A stretch of 64,000 nt of DNA from JAFGJQ01 sp964495075. Its GTDB lineage: Bacteria > Planctomycetota > Phycisphaerae > UBA1845. The stretch lies in the NCBI GenBank assembly GCA_964495075.1, contig CAZBUJ010000004.1, positions 62,001 to 126,000 of the forward strand. The letters run 5' to 3'. Both the position numbers and the translations under genes were made by a program. Shown here piece by piece: positions 8,875 to 17,124 of this stretch (positions are counted from its first letter, which is position 1; every line of letters begins with the position of its first letter). The notes under the pieces are model-generated. The model saw only the letters and a list, made by a program, of their open reading frames with translations, had not been told where the DNA came from and ran no database searches.

Positions 8875-9355
8875 GGAAGGCGCCTCCTGGGGAAACGACG
8901 GGCGTCCCCGGCCTGGTGTCACTGGCCTACCATCCACCCCAAATGGTCGCCGGTCAAGCACTCGCACTGCCACCGAAGGGGCCGCGGACTCGCCAACCGG
9001 CGGCCTGGAGGACCGACGCCGTCCCCGGTTATCGGTCCTGGCCCGATTCGCCGGCGCGGTCTCACGGGCCGGCCAAACCGCCCAGAATAACCCGCAATTC
9101 ACAGGCCTGACGGCCGTTTCTCCGGTTTTTGGGGCCGGGTAGCCCTGGCACGGCGGCGAATTTGGTTATATAATCTAGCAAATGCGGTGAGGTTGCGTTA
9201 CAATCTGACTGACACGACCTGACTCGGGGATGGGACGGTAGGCAGTGCGGTGCGTGATAAGCGGCCTACGGGTGCGCGGTTTGCGCCCGGTGACCGCGAA
9301 GGGTGTGCAGTTCAGGCACTCGGGTTGGTGCGCCCGGCAGCGAAGGAGGAGCGTT
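8875..9355. other. 481-base divergent intergenic region
   Basis: It separates the URO-D-like gene from the pseudopilin gene. It contains a strong candidate -10 box for the plus-strand gene (9169-9174) and therefore a leader of about 175 bases, which includes a GC-rich hairpin around 9269-9291. I found no recognisable riboswitch core and no reading frame with protein-like composition. Confidence 0.55.
9146..9174 (+). promoter_or_regulatory. Candidate promoter of the pseudopilin gene
   Basis: A perfect TATAAT (9169-9174), within TATATAAT, is spaced 17 bases from TGGCAC (9146-9151), a weak -35. The surrounding bases are markedly AT-rich against the local GC background. The start codon is at 9356, giving a long leader. 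Confidence 0.45.
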
Positions 9356-10429
9356 ATGACACGGTCCATTCAGAGGGCTACGAAGCGTGGCAGGCTACAT
9401 CGACGATCGTCCCTGGGCTTCACACTGATCGAGCTACTCGTCGTCGTGTCGATCATCGCACTCCTCATCTCGATTCTCCTACCATCACTAACCCAGGCCA
9501 GAAAACAAGCGAAATCCGTCGTATGCCTGAGCAATCTGAAATCGCTCGGAGGCGGTGTGTTGACTTACGCGGCTGACTTCAACGACAGACTGCCCGGCCC
9601 GTTGCACCCGGCCGTTTACAAGTACCAAACGGATCAGGCGTATCGAGATTTCTTTGAGCCGGACCCAAGTCTTGAATGGATACAGTTCTTGCGAAGTCGA
9701 CAGCTCACGTGGAAGCTGCACACGGCGCTGGGGCAGAAAGCGCAGGGCTTGAAGAAGAACATCGCCGACGACATCGCGACGTGCCCCGTGCTCCAAGCGC
9801 TCATTCCAGACGAGCACTTCGCGGACTCGGAAGGCGCGATCGGTCATTTCGTGTTTCCCACTCACTACGCACTGAACAACTACGGGAGTTGGCTGGACAC
9901 GGGTGACGGTGTCGGGACGCGCGGCAGCGCGCGCCCCACGAACCCGATGTACTACTTCGGATACTCGCCAGCGCAGCTGCCGAGTGGCTGGAGTGCTGAG
10001 CTCCAGCGGCTGGTTCGTGAGAATCCGCCTCGTCCGACGTCGCAGATCAAACGCGCGCAGGAAGAGTGGATGATCGCTGATGCGTGGTGGCGTGAGAACG
10101 TGGCGGCAGGCCTGGAAGCCTACCAGCAGGAAGGCCCCTACCAGTCGTCGTGGAGCGGTGCGCCTTATCCGGCCTTCGCGCCGCACTTCAAACGCGGCAG
10201 TCGCGCCGTGCCGATGGACACGGATGCCCGCCGCGAACTGGCCCGCCGGATCAAAGCCAGCAAGCAGGACGGCAAGACCAATACCGTCTTCTTCGACGGT
10301 CACGCCTCGTCCGAGCGATCCAAGGAGTTGTGGGACGGCGAGTTCCCGATTCTCTACGGGTTCAAGGGGACCGTCAACGTGCCTCCGGACAAGGACCTGG
10401 CGAGCGAGTACGGCTGGGTCTGGAAGTAG
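9356..10429 (+). CDS. Type II secretion/type IV pilin-like prepilin (planctomycete H-X9-DG family)
   Basis: 357 residues; ATG at 9356 with AAGGAGGA five bases upstream. A basic leader is followed by the prepilin peptidase motif GFTLIELLVVVSIIALLISILLPSL (residues ~24-47). Cleavage would occur after Gly and leave Phe1 and Glu5. The body has the usual planctomycete features: ARKQAKSVVCLSNLKSLGGGVLTYA just after the helix and a C-terminal NTVFFDGHAS block. These proteins are exported pseudopilin-like surface proteins, present in many copies per genome; their exact role is not known. It is followed by a PEP-CTERM gene on the same strand after 546 non-coding bases. Confidence 0.88.
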   Translation: MTRSIQRATKRGRLHRRSSLGFTLIELLVVVSIIALLISILLPSLTQARKQAKSVVCLSNLKSLGGGVLTYAADFNDRLPGPLHPAVYKYQTDQAYRDFFEPDPSLEWIQFLRSRQLTWKLHTALGQKAQGLKKNIADDIATCPVLQALIPDEHFADSEGAIGHFVFPTHYALNNYGSWLDTGDGVGTRGSARPTNPMYYFGYSPAQLPSGWSAELQRLVRENPPRPTSQIKRAQEEWMIADAWWRENVAAGLEAYQQEGPYQSSWSGAPYPAFAPHFKRGSRAVPMDTDARRELARRIKASKQDGKTNTVFFDGHASSERSKELWDGEFPILYGFKGTVNVPPDKDLASEYGWVWK

Positions 10430-10975
10430 CCGGTTCGACGGTAGCGGACGGGACACACTGCGCACGAAACAGCGGGGCAGACAGGACACTTCCGCGATCG
10501 GTGGCGGGCGACAGGGTGATCGTACGACCCGCCGCGAAAACCACCTGTCGCAGGAGAGCGCTGGGATCGTCCGGCCACGATTCCGGTCGTGCGTGCCGGC
10601 GATCGATAAGGCGCGAACTCCTTCGTTGAGGTGACGCGGAGTGGTATGACGGGCGTTGCGACGGTCGCGGGGCAAGCCGTCGCGGCACGTAGTGCCGAAT
10701 AGGTGTGTGGGGAAAGAAGGGAGGTTGCGGTGTCGGCCGGCGGCGGGGTAACCGCGACGGCCGCAGGGGAAGGACGCACCACGGTGGGCGAACCGTGCCC
10801 GCCCCGCTCCTCGGGAGTCCGGTCACCGGACACCACACCGGAATCAGCACCCCCACCCATTCGATCCGTGAGGCCGTGTCTCAACGGCGCGTTGGCCGGC
10901 TCAGGGCCGGTGGAGCGAATGAAATATCAGGCATAGAGGACTCTTGGCTCTCTCATTAACGGAGGAGGACGGACA
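10430..10975. other. 546-base intergenic region with several short hairpins
   Basis: No protein-like frame is present. Three compact hairpins lie in its second half: 10683-10697 (six perfect pairs, three-base loop), 10783-10803 (seven pairs, one mismatch) and 10817-10831 (seven perfect pairs around one base). None is followed by a T run, so they are not ordinary terminators. They could belong to a structured leader of the PEP-CTERM gene at 10976 or to a small RNA. Confidence 0.45.
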
Positions 10976-11701
10976 ATGAAGAAACTGTTAGCCCTTGGAG
11001 TCGCGATGGTCTTCGCTACGACCGCGCTAGCGGACTACTCGGATGATTTCGACGGGTATGCCGATCAGGCGGCGTTCGATGCGGTCTACACCCAGATCTA
11101 CCCGGACTACCCGATCATCCTTGACCAGGCGGTCGGCTACAGCGACGGTCAGTCCGTGCAGGGGCCATCGACCGACGCGAACTATCGTCATCGGGCGTAC
11201 GTGAACCTCGACACGGAGTACATTGGCACCAATGACGACCCGCTGACCTTCGAGTTCATGTACAAGCTGGAGGACGCGACCGACTGGTGGTCCCGCAACT
11301 ACTTCGAGATCCGCGGGTACACCGGCGCGGGCTATGCCGATGGCGACCTCGAGGAGTTGATCGCGCTCGGTGCCACCAGCAGCGGCGTGGACACCACGGT
11401 CTACAACGCCCGCATCCTGACCGGCGACGGCTGGATCAACACAACGACGACCAAGACGACCGACTGGGTCAAGCTGACGGCCCTCATCAAGACGGACACC
11501 GTCGAGGTTTACGTGAACGACGTGCTGAACTACACGTCGCCGCGGACCCCCGGCGTCAGCTTTGACAGCGTCGTGCTGGGCTCCGGCCTCAGCAGTCGGG
11601 TCGAGACGCACTTTGACGACCTGCTGATCAGTGGCATTCCGGAACCGGCTTCGCTGGCCCTGTTGGCCCTGGGCGGTTTAGCGTTGATTCGTCGCCGCTA
11701 G
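10976..11701 (+). CDS. PEP-CTERM sorting domain protein with LamG-like fold
   Basis: 241 residues; GGAGGAGG is positioned just before the ATG. It has a Sec signal peptide (MKKLLALGVAMVFATTALA), then a single concanavalin/LamG-like beta-sandwich of about 190 residues. The C-terminus carries the PEP-CTERM tripartite signal: Pro-Glu-Pro, a hydrophobic helix (ASLALLALGGLALI) and RRR. PEP-CTERM proteins are recognised by an exosortase, processed and released to or anchored at the surface; no exosortase is in this window. The sandwich is clearly related to the module at about residues 890-1135 of the giant protein encoded next (shared DDF..Y.DQ.DF opening, TDTVEVYVNDVL/TSIDFYIDKKLAY strand, HFDDLLIS/WYDNFWV ending), so the two may bind similar ligands. 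Confidence 0.88.
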   Translation: MKKLLALGVAMVFATTALADYSDDFDGYADQAAFDAVYTQIYPDYPIILDQAVGYSDGQSVQGPSTDANYRHRAYVNLDTEYIGTNDDPLTFEFMYKLEDATDWWSRNYFEIRGYTGAGYADGDLEELIALGATSSGVDTTVYNARILTGDGWINTTTTKTTDWVKLTALIKTDTVEVYVNDVLNYTSPRTPGVSFDSVVLGSGLSSRVETHFDDLLISGIPEPASLALLALGGLALIRRR

Positions 11702-11766
11702 AGTTCGCTCGGCCGTCCGCGGCCGGTGACGCGACGCGGCGCGTCAACATCTTGAAGAGTCGGTGA

Positions 11767-11816
11767 CACGAGCGGCTCCGTTCCGTCGCTGCTTGGACGG
11801 GGCGGAGCCACTCGTG
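11767..11816. other. Long intercistronic hairpin
   Basis: Arms 11767-11780 and 11803-11816 pair at 13 of 14 positions, and the loop contains a further CCGTC/GACGG stem. It lies 65 bases after the PEP-CTERM stop and has no T run. A second hairpin (arms 11877-11885 and 11913-11921, with an inner GCCGCC/GGCGGC stem) follows before the next start codon. Possible roles are attenuation, mRNA stabilisation or processing between two surface-protein genes. Confidence 0.4.
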
Positions 11817-11957
11817 CGAATGTCGGAGTGCGCCCTTGTCCACGACAGCACCGGGCGCTGCGGATGAAAAAGGGTTGGTGGTCCCGCTGCCGCCAGGCGG
11901 CGGCGTGAGAGAGGGCACCACACCCGATCACGAATCACAGTTATGGAGGAATTGGAT

Positions 11958-14900
11958 ATGAGGAGTCGAGTACTAGGGCTGACGATCATCGCGATCCTGC
12001 TCGCGGTGGCACCGCCGGCAACCGTATGGGCCCAGTTCACATCGGAAAACGTGGGCTTCAACGGATCGTTCGGCGACCCGATCCAAGACGAGGAGATGTT
12101 CCAGCGGCCGGAAGCCTCCGGCACGACGGACGAGTACATCGTACCGAATGTGACCGGGCGCGACTTCAACGCGGCGTACCGGGAGCAGGCCATCCTGAGC
12201 GAAGGGAACGCCGGCTTGTTTGTCTTCTTCGACTGGGTGGACACCACCTCGCCTGACGCGTGGCTGCGCCTGACCACCTTCAACGGTGCCGATCGGCCGA
12301 ACCCCGCCTTGGACGTGAACGGTTTGGTTCGGTTCAAGATCGGTGTGGGTCAGAGTTCGCTCCACGGTCCGATCGGCCTGTGCATCGGAATTCGTGAAAC
12401 GGGTGTGGCGACACCGCAGTTGTGGGATGGCGGCGTATCGGGCGACATCGAATGGGTCGGTGTCGACACCAGCAGCGTAACGGCTATCCATGGCGGCGAA
12501 AACGCGGAGATCGAATCGACGCTGGGCGGTGACGACCGCGTCGTCGTCGTCGATCCGGATACGCCGGGCGCCTTCGAGGCGATCTCGTGGGGTCCCAACG
12601 GCGTTTTCGAGTCGACGTTGGGCGGCGACGACGACGTGGAAATACGCGGCGCCTTCGTCGGCACCAACGGCATCCGCGGACCCATACCGGTCCTGTTCCT
12701 GCCGCGGTCACCGGCGATGAAGCAGATCGTGTTCAATCTCGAGACCGGTGCGGTGTCGGTCGACGAGACCCCGCAGGGAGGCGGCATTGTCGGTTTCACC
12801 GGCGATGGCGATCTCTCCACCGATAACGGGTGGGGTGTGTTCGAGCACATCGCCGTCACCAACATCAGCACCGACCCCAAGGAAAAGGTCGTTTTCGGCA
12901 TCGACGAACTGCAATTCGAAGGGAGCCTGCCGGATCCGGTGCCGGCCCCGATCGTCGTGTCCCCTATCATCGCGGGCGACGAGGAGGTGACCGTTACCAA
13001 CCTGCTCTACCACGTCGACGAGGTCACCCTCTATATCAACGGCGAAGAGGCTGAGACCGGCACGGGCATGCCTGGCCAGGACATCGTCATCAACCTCTCG
13101 TCGCCCGCCGTCGAGGGCGACGTCTACACGGCCACCCAGTCCACCGATCAGAGCGGCTCCACGGTGACCAGCGAGCAGTCGGCCGGGGTCACGGTGCTGT
13201 CCGCCGCGCCGCCGGTGACCTTCTCGATTCTGCTCGATGAAGGCGGTACCGGTAGCTGCGACTACACGACCGGCGGCTGGGAGTGGGTCGGTGTCACCGA
13301 TGTCAGCGGCTGGGTCCCGCAGGGCGCCGCGTTGTTCCAGAATGAAGGCGTGTGGCAGACGATCGACGTTCCGCTGAACGACGATGACTACGTGATCGCC
13401 GGTCTCGGTGGTGATGGGAGCATTGAGCCGTCACCGGCTGAGGACCATGCCTACACGATGGACAGCATCTGGTTCACCATCGATCCGGAAGCCGACTCCA
13501 ACGGCCTGGGGCCGTGGGAAGTGTTCGTCGACGCCGTTCAGGTGCTCGACGATTTCGGCGAGCCGACCGCCGCCATCCTCAGCATCGAGGATGACACGAA
13601 CCGGTTCCAGTATCCACGTGGCCAGAGCTCGGCTACGCCGACGTCGTCTACGATCTCGACGTTGGCCGCCTACGACGGCAGTCACAGTCACCGGTTCGAG
13701 TGGACGTACTCCGAGGCGGATCCGGGCCAGACGCTGGGCATGCTCCAGCGGATCGGCTACACCTGCGCGACCAGCGCGCGGGTCCCGGATACGTCGAGTG
13801 CCATTCGGTTCCACCTGCTGCTGCGGCGCGTCTCCGACAACGTGGTACCGCTACCCGAGGTCGCGGGCCCGATTATCGTGGGTACGCAGGACTCGGTTCG
13901 CGTATACAACGACGCGGACGCGTCGTCCGTGCAACTGTACGTGAATGGTACGGCCACCGGTGACCCGGTTACGCCGAGCGGAACCGAGACCGACTTCACG
14001 GCGCTGACCCTCGTGCCGGGGGACTCGATCTCCGCCGTGCAAACCGTGGAAGGCCAGGACAGCGAGTTGGCCTACCCGAAGGTCGTCTCCGATGTCGTGC
14101 TCCCGCCGTCGCTGGCGCCGCCGATTCTGCCCGGTGTGACCACGGTAACGGTGAACAACGTGGTATTCGCTCCGTTTGCGGAAGCCGATCCGGTCGAGGT
14201 TTACGTGAATGGCTCGCCGTGGGGCTCCGCGGCCGCCACCGGCGCGTCGACGGAAGTGACCGGGCCGACGGAACTCGTCAATGGTGACGAGGTCACGGCT
14301 CGCCAGACCGTCAACGGGATCACGAGCGAGTTCTCCGATCCGGTCACCGTCGAATTCCTTGCTCCGGTGCTCTACAAGGCACCGGCCGCCGGTGATACCG
14401 AGGTCAAAGTCCTGCTCGTCTACGGGTCGGCCACCGTCACTGTCGTGCTTCGCGACGAGGGCGGCGCCGAGGTCGACACGTTCACCGGCACGCCCGAAGG
14501 TGACGAGGGTTATGCACTCGTCCCCGTGAGCGGCCTGGTCGCGGGTTACACCATCACGGCCTACCAGACCGTGGGTGGCGACAACAGTCCGGAGTCCGCG
14601 TCGGAGACGGTCACGGTGGGGACGGCCACCGATGTCTTCCAGGACGATATGGAGAGCTACGTGGACCAGGACGATTTCGAGAACGATGTGGATCCATCAC
14701 CCGAACCGCGGGATCGGGGCTGGTGGCCCTCATCGGGCGATCCGGGCCTGTTCCTGGTCGACGACAAGAACTTCACCATCGGCGGGTCGCAGTCCGCGTA
14801 CTGCCCGCTGGGTCAGTCTCCGCCGGAAGGCGGCTGGACTGACGGTTGGCAGAGCAACCACGACTTCTCCTATCGGGCGACCCCGATCGATCCGGTCGGC

Positions 14901-16802
14901 TCCACGTTGACCGAGCCGATCGTCTATTCGGTGGCGATCTACGACACGCAGGGCGCGGGCGCGGACGACCTGCGTCAATGGTCGGAGATGCGTGACTACC
15001 ACTCGGGTGGCCTGGGCGGCCTGATCGCGGTCGGCATGCCGGGGAGCAGCTTCTTCACTGGCATCGACAATGACTACTACCAGGCCCGCGTGCTTTATGG
15101 TGGTCCGAACTACATCAACCTGGACCAGTACGAGGCCCCGACCCGGACCATCGGCTGGCACGTGTTCACGGCGGTTGTCAAGCCGACCAGCATCGATTTC
15201 TACATCGACAAGAAGCTGGCTTACAAGGGCGCGCCGAGGAACGACATCGTGTACGACAACATGTACATGGGGTCGGGCTACGAACCGCTCTTCGACGCCT
15301 GGTACGACAACTTCTGGGTCCGCACCGGCAAGGTGGAGTTCGATGAAGGTGAGGAGCAGGTGCCGCCGCCGCCGACCCTCGACAGCGCGGTCGAGGAGGG
15401 CGACACCACGGTGGCCGTCGAAGACGTGGCCTCCGGCGTGACCGAGGTGGTGGTCTATGCCGGTGCCGAGCAAATCGGCACGGCTGACCCGGAGGGTGCG
15501 GCCACGGTGGACGTGCCGGTGACGCCACTGGTGTACGGCGACGTGATAACCGCCACGCAGGCCAACGCGGTCGGTGCATCTGACCCCTCGAACGAGATCG
15601 AGGTGGGCAAGGGCGTCGGTGACATCCTGGTCTGCATTGGCGTTCGTGACGAGACGAGCGCGATCGAGTGGATTGGCGCTTCGATGGCCGTCGACGGTGC
15701 CCCGCAGGGGACGCCGATCAGCCCGTCCGAGGCGTGGCAAACGCTCGAGTTCGATCCGCTGTCCGATCCGATCCTCGGCTTTACGGGTGACAGCGTGCTC
15801 GACGGGACGGTCGGTATCCTGGAGCACCTGGCCGTCGTGGTCAACGCCGGTTCCGCGGATCGCAGCGGCGGCATCTACAACGCGTACGTCGACAACGTGA
15901 TCAGCGTTGGGGCCGGTGAGGGTGGAGCGGACGTCATCATCGCCGACTTCGATGGCTTTGATGACGGAGATGAAGTGCTGTTCCAGGAGCCCACGTACTC
16001 GGGCAGCACCTACCCGGCCAATCTGGTTTCGTCACCCAGCGCCAGTGCGACCACCAGCGGCTTCGGCAACCCCGGCAAGTCGCAGTGGCTGCGGTGGTTC
16101 TGGAGGGACACCACGGCCCAGCGATGGGCGCGGATCACGACGTTCCAGGCGCAGCACGTGGCCACGCCGGAGATCGACCTGACCAAACCGATCCGGTTGG
16201 ACATCCTCCTGACGAACGCCACCCCGGCGCCGCCCGTCCCCGATCTCGTCGAGGCTTACGCCGCGGGGGTGCACGATGCTTCGGGCCTGTACCCCGGCGG
16301 CATCATCGAGTTCCCGATCGACTTTACGAACGGGCTCGTCGAGTCGCGTGAGCAGGGCGTTGGCGAAACGTGGTTGAAGCTGGTGTTCGATGGCAACGTG
16401 CAGGCGAGCGACTTCGACATCCAGATCACGCCCGATCCGGGTGTCGGGTACGCCCTGGCCGCCGGTGCCGCGTCGGACCAGTTGATCGTGGAGTTTGACG
16501 CGAGTGTCCCGACGGGCGACTACACGGTCGCCCTGACGGAAGCCGGCGGCGGGCGCGCCGGTGGTACGCTCCGGATCTGCTATTCACAGGGCGACGTGAA
16601 CTGCAGCGGCAACACCACGGGTCTCGACCTGGCGGCGATGCAGAGTCCGAGTTCCTGGAACAAGGATCTGTCTGACCCGCTCGTCAATCGGCGTGCGGAC
16701 GTCAACCGTGACGGCCAGGTGACCGCGCTGGACTCCGCCAAGGCCCAGAGCCCGCAGTTTTGGAACAAGCCGGTCGTTCCGTTGGAGTGCACGTGCAACT
16801 AG
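11958..16802 (+). CDS. Giant exported modular protein: jelly-roll, Ig-like and dockerin-like modules
   Basis: 1614 residues from the ATG at 11958, which has GGAGG at 11945-11949; the ATG at 11943 overlaps that site. A signal peptide covers residues 1-26. Three related jelly-roll-like segments are seen (~30-320, ~415-620, ~1226-1440), sharing EWVGV, IVGFTGDG or ILGFTGDS and EHLAV-type strands. Five Ig-like repeats of ~85 residues (~325, 625, 710, 795 and 1140) share VTLYINGE-type and DVYTATQS-type strands. One LamG-like module (~890-1135) matches the neighbouring PEP-CTERM protein. The C-terminus has two Ca-loop repeats, GDVNCSGNTTGLDLAAMQSPSSWNK and ADVNRDGQVTALDSAKAQSPQFWNK, a dockerin-like pair. 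No catalytic motif is visible, so an adhesin or carbohydrate-binding scaffold is more likely than an enzyme. Confidence 0.8.
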   Translation: MRSRVLGLTIIAILLAVAPPATVWAQFTSENVGFNGSFGDPIQDEEMFQRPEASGTTDEYIVPNVTGRDFNAAYREQAILSEGNAGLFVFFDWVDTTSPDAWLRLTTFNGADRPNPALDVNGLVRFKIGVGQSSLHGPIGLCIGIRETGVATPQLWDGGVSGDIEWVGVDTSSVTAIHGGENAEIESTLGGDDRVVVVDPDTPGAFEAISWGPNGVFESTLGGDDDVEIRGAFVGTNGIRGPIPVLFLPRSPAMKQIVFNLETGAVSVDETPQGGGIVGFTGDGDLSTDNGWGVFEHIAVTNISTDPKEKVVFGIDELQFEGSLPDPVPAPIVVSPIIAGDEEVTVTNLLYHVDEVTLYINGEEAETGTGMPGQDIVINLSSPAVEGDVYTATQSTDQSGSTVTSEQSAGVTVLSAAPPVTFSILLDEGGTGSCDYTTGGWEWVGVTDVSGWVPQGAALFQNEGVWQTIDVPLNDDDYVIAGLGGDGSIEPSPAEDHAYTMDSIWFTIDPEADSNGLGPWEVFVDAVQVLDDFGEPTAAILSIEDDTNRFQYPRGQSSATPTSSTISTLAAYDGSHSHRFEWTYSEADPGQTLGMLQRIGYTCATSARVPDTSSAIRFHLLLRRVSDNVVPLPEVAGPIIVGTQDSVRVYNDADASSVQLYVNGTATGDPVTPSGTETDFTALTLVPGDSISAVQTVEGQDSELAYPKVVSDVVLPPSLAPPILPGVTTVTVNNVVFAPFAEADPVEVYVNGSPWGSAAATGASTEVTGPTELVNGDEVTARQTVNGITSEFSDPVTVEFLAPVLYKAPAAGDTEVKVLLVYGSATVTVVLRDEGGAEVDTFTGTPEGDEGYALVPVSGLVAGYTITAYQTVGGDNSPESASETVTVGTATDVFQDDMESYVDQDDFENDVDPSPEPRDRGWWPSSGDPGLFLVDDKNFTIGGSQSAYCPLGQSPPEGGWTDGWQSNHDFSYRATPIDPVGSTLTEPIVYSVAIYDTQGAGADDLRQWSEMRDYHSGGLGGLIAVGMPGSSFFTGIDNDYYQARVLYGGPNYINLDQYEAPTRTIGWHVFTAVVKPTSIDFYIDKKLAYKGAPRNDIVYDNMYMGSGYEPLFDAWYDNFWVRTGKVEFDEGEEQVPPPPTLDSAVEEGDTTVAVEDVASGVTEVVVYAGAEQIGTADPEGAATVDVPVTPLVYGDVITATQANAVGASDPSNEIEVGKGVGDILVCIGVRDETSAIEWIGASMAVDGAPQGTPISPSEAWQTLEFDPLSDPILGFTGDSVLDGTVGILEHLAVVVNAGSADRSGGIYNAYVDNVISVGAGEGGADVIIADFDGFDDGDEVLFQEPTYSGSTYPANLVSSPSASATTSGFGNPGKSQWLRWFWRDTTAQRWARITTFQAQHVATPEIDLTKPIRLDILLTNATPAPPVPDLVEAYAAGVHDASGLYPGGIIEFPIDFTNGLVESREQGVGETWLKLVFDGNVQASDFDIQITPDPGVGYALAAGAASDQLIVEFDASVPTGDYTVALTEAGGGRAGGTLRICYSQGDVNCSGNTTGLDLAAMQSPSSWNKDLSDPLVNRRADVNRDGQVTALDSAKAQSPQFWNKPVVPLECTCN

Positions 16803-16864
16803 TTGCGTGGCGCGCCGTATCCGCGCTCGTGCGAACGCGGACGGGACAACCTGGTGAATGAGCC

Positions 16865-16910
16865 GCCCGCCTGCGGGACGCGTGTCGACGCTCCGCAGGC
16901 GGGCTTTTTT
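16865..16910 (+). terminator. Rho-independent terminator of the giant surface-protein gene
   Basis: A perfect 12-base stem (16865-16876 with 16893-16904) and 16-base loop are followed immediately by six T residues (16905-16910), 63 bases past the stop codon. This is a classic intrinsic terminator. Confidence 0.92.
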
Positions 16911-17007
16911 GACGCGATGGAAGAGATGCCGCGTGGGAGTTTTCGCGCACGCCGATGACCCGGTGACGTCCGCGTCGCCAATCGGGTGCACCGTCGCGAT
17001 GCGATTC

Positions 17008-17016
17008 TGCTACAAT
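17008..17016 (+). promoter_or_regulatory. Candidate extended -10 promoter of the GHL10-type gene
   Basis: TGCTACAAT at 17008-17016 fits the extended -10 form TGnTATAAT with one mismatch; no good -35 is visible, as is usual for extended -10 promoters. The predicted leader is about 100 bases and includes the 11-base tandem repeat. Confidence 0.45.
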
Positions 17017-17124
17017 AGGACGGTGAATGGGCGTGGGATGGGCATGGGATGGGCATGCGTGCCACGTGGCGGCAGCACCGTTCTTCGAGTGCGGTCTTGA
17101 GACGCCGAGGAGCAGGAGGATGCG

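Larger units (their letters stand above)
16803..17124. other. 322-base intergenic region with terminator, promoter and short tandem repeat
   Basis: Besides the terminator (16865-16910) and the extended -10 promoter (17008-17016), it holds three consecutive copies of an 11-base unit, GGGCRTGGGAT, at 17029-17061, the third diverged. These lie in the predicted leader of the GHL10-type gene at 17125. Nothing else stands out. Confidence 0.6.

Noticed and set aside
9175..9355. Riboswitch in the long pseudopilin leader
   Set aside because: Only one GC-rich hairpin is visible and no known aptamer core; a long leader alone is not evidence.
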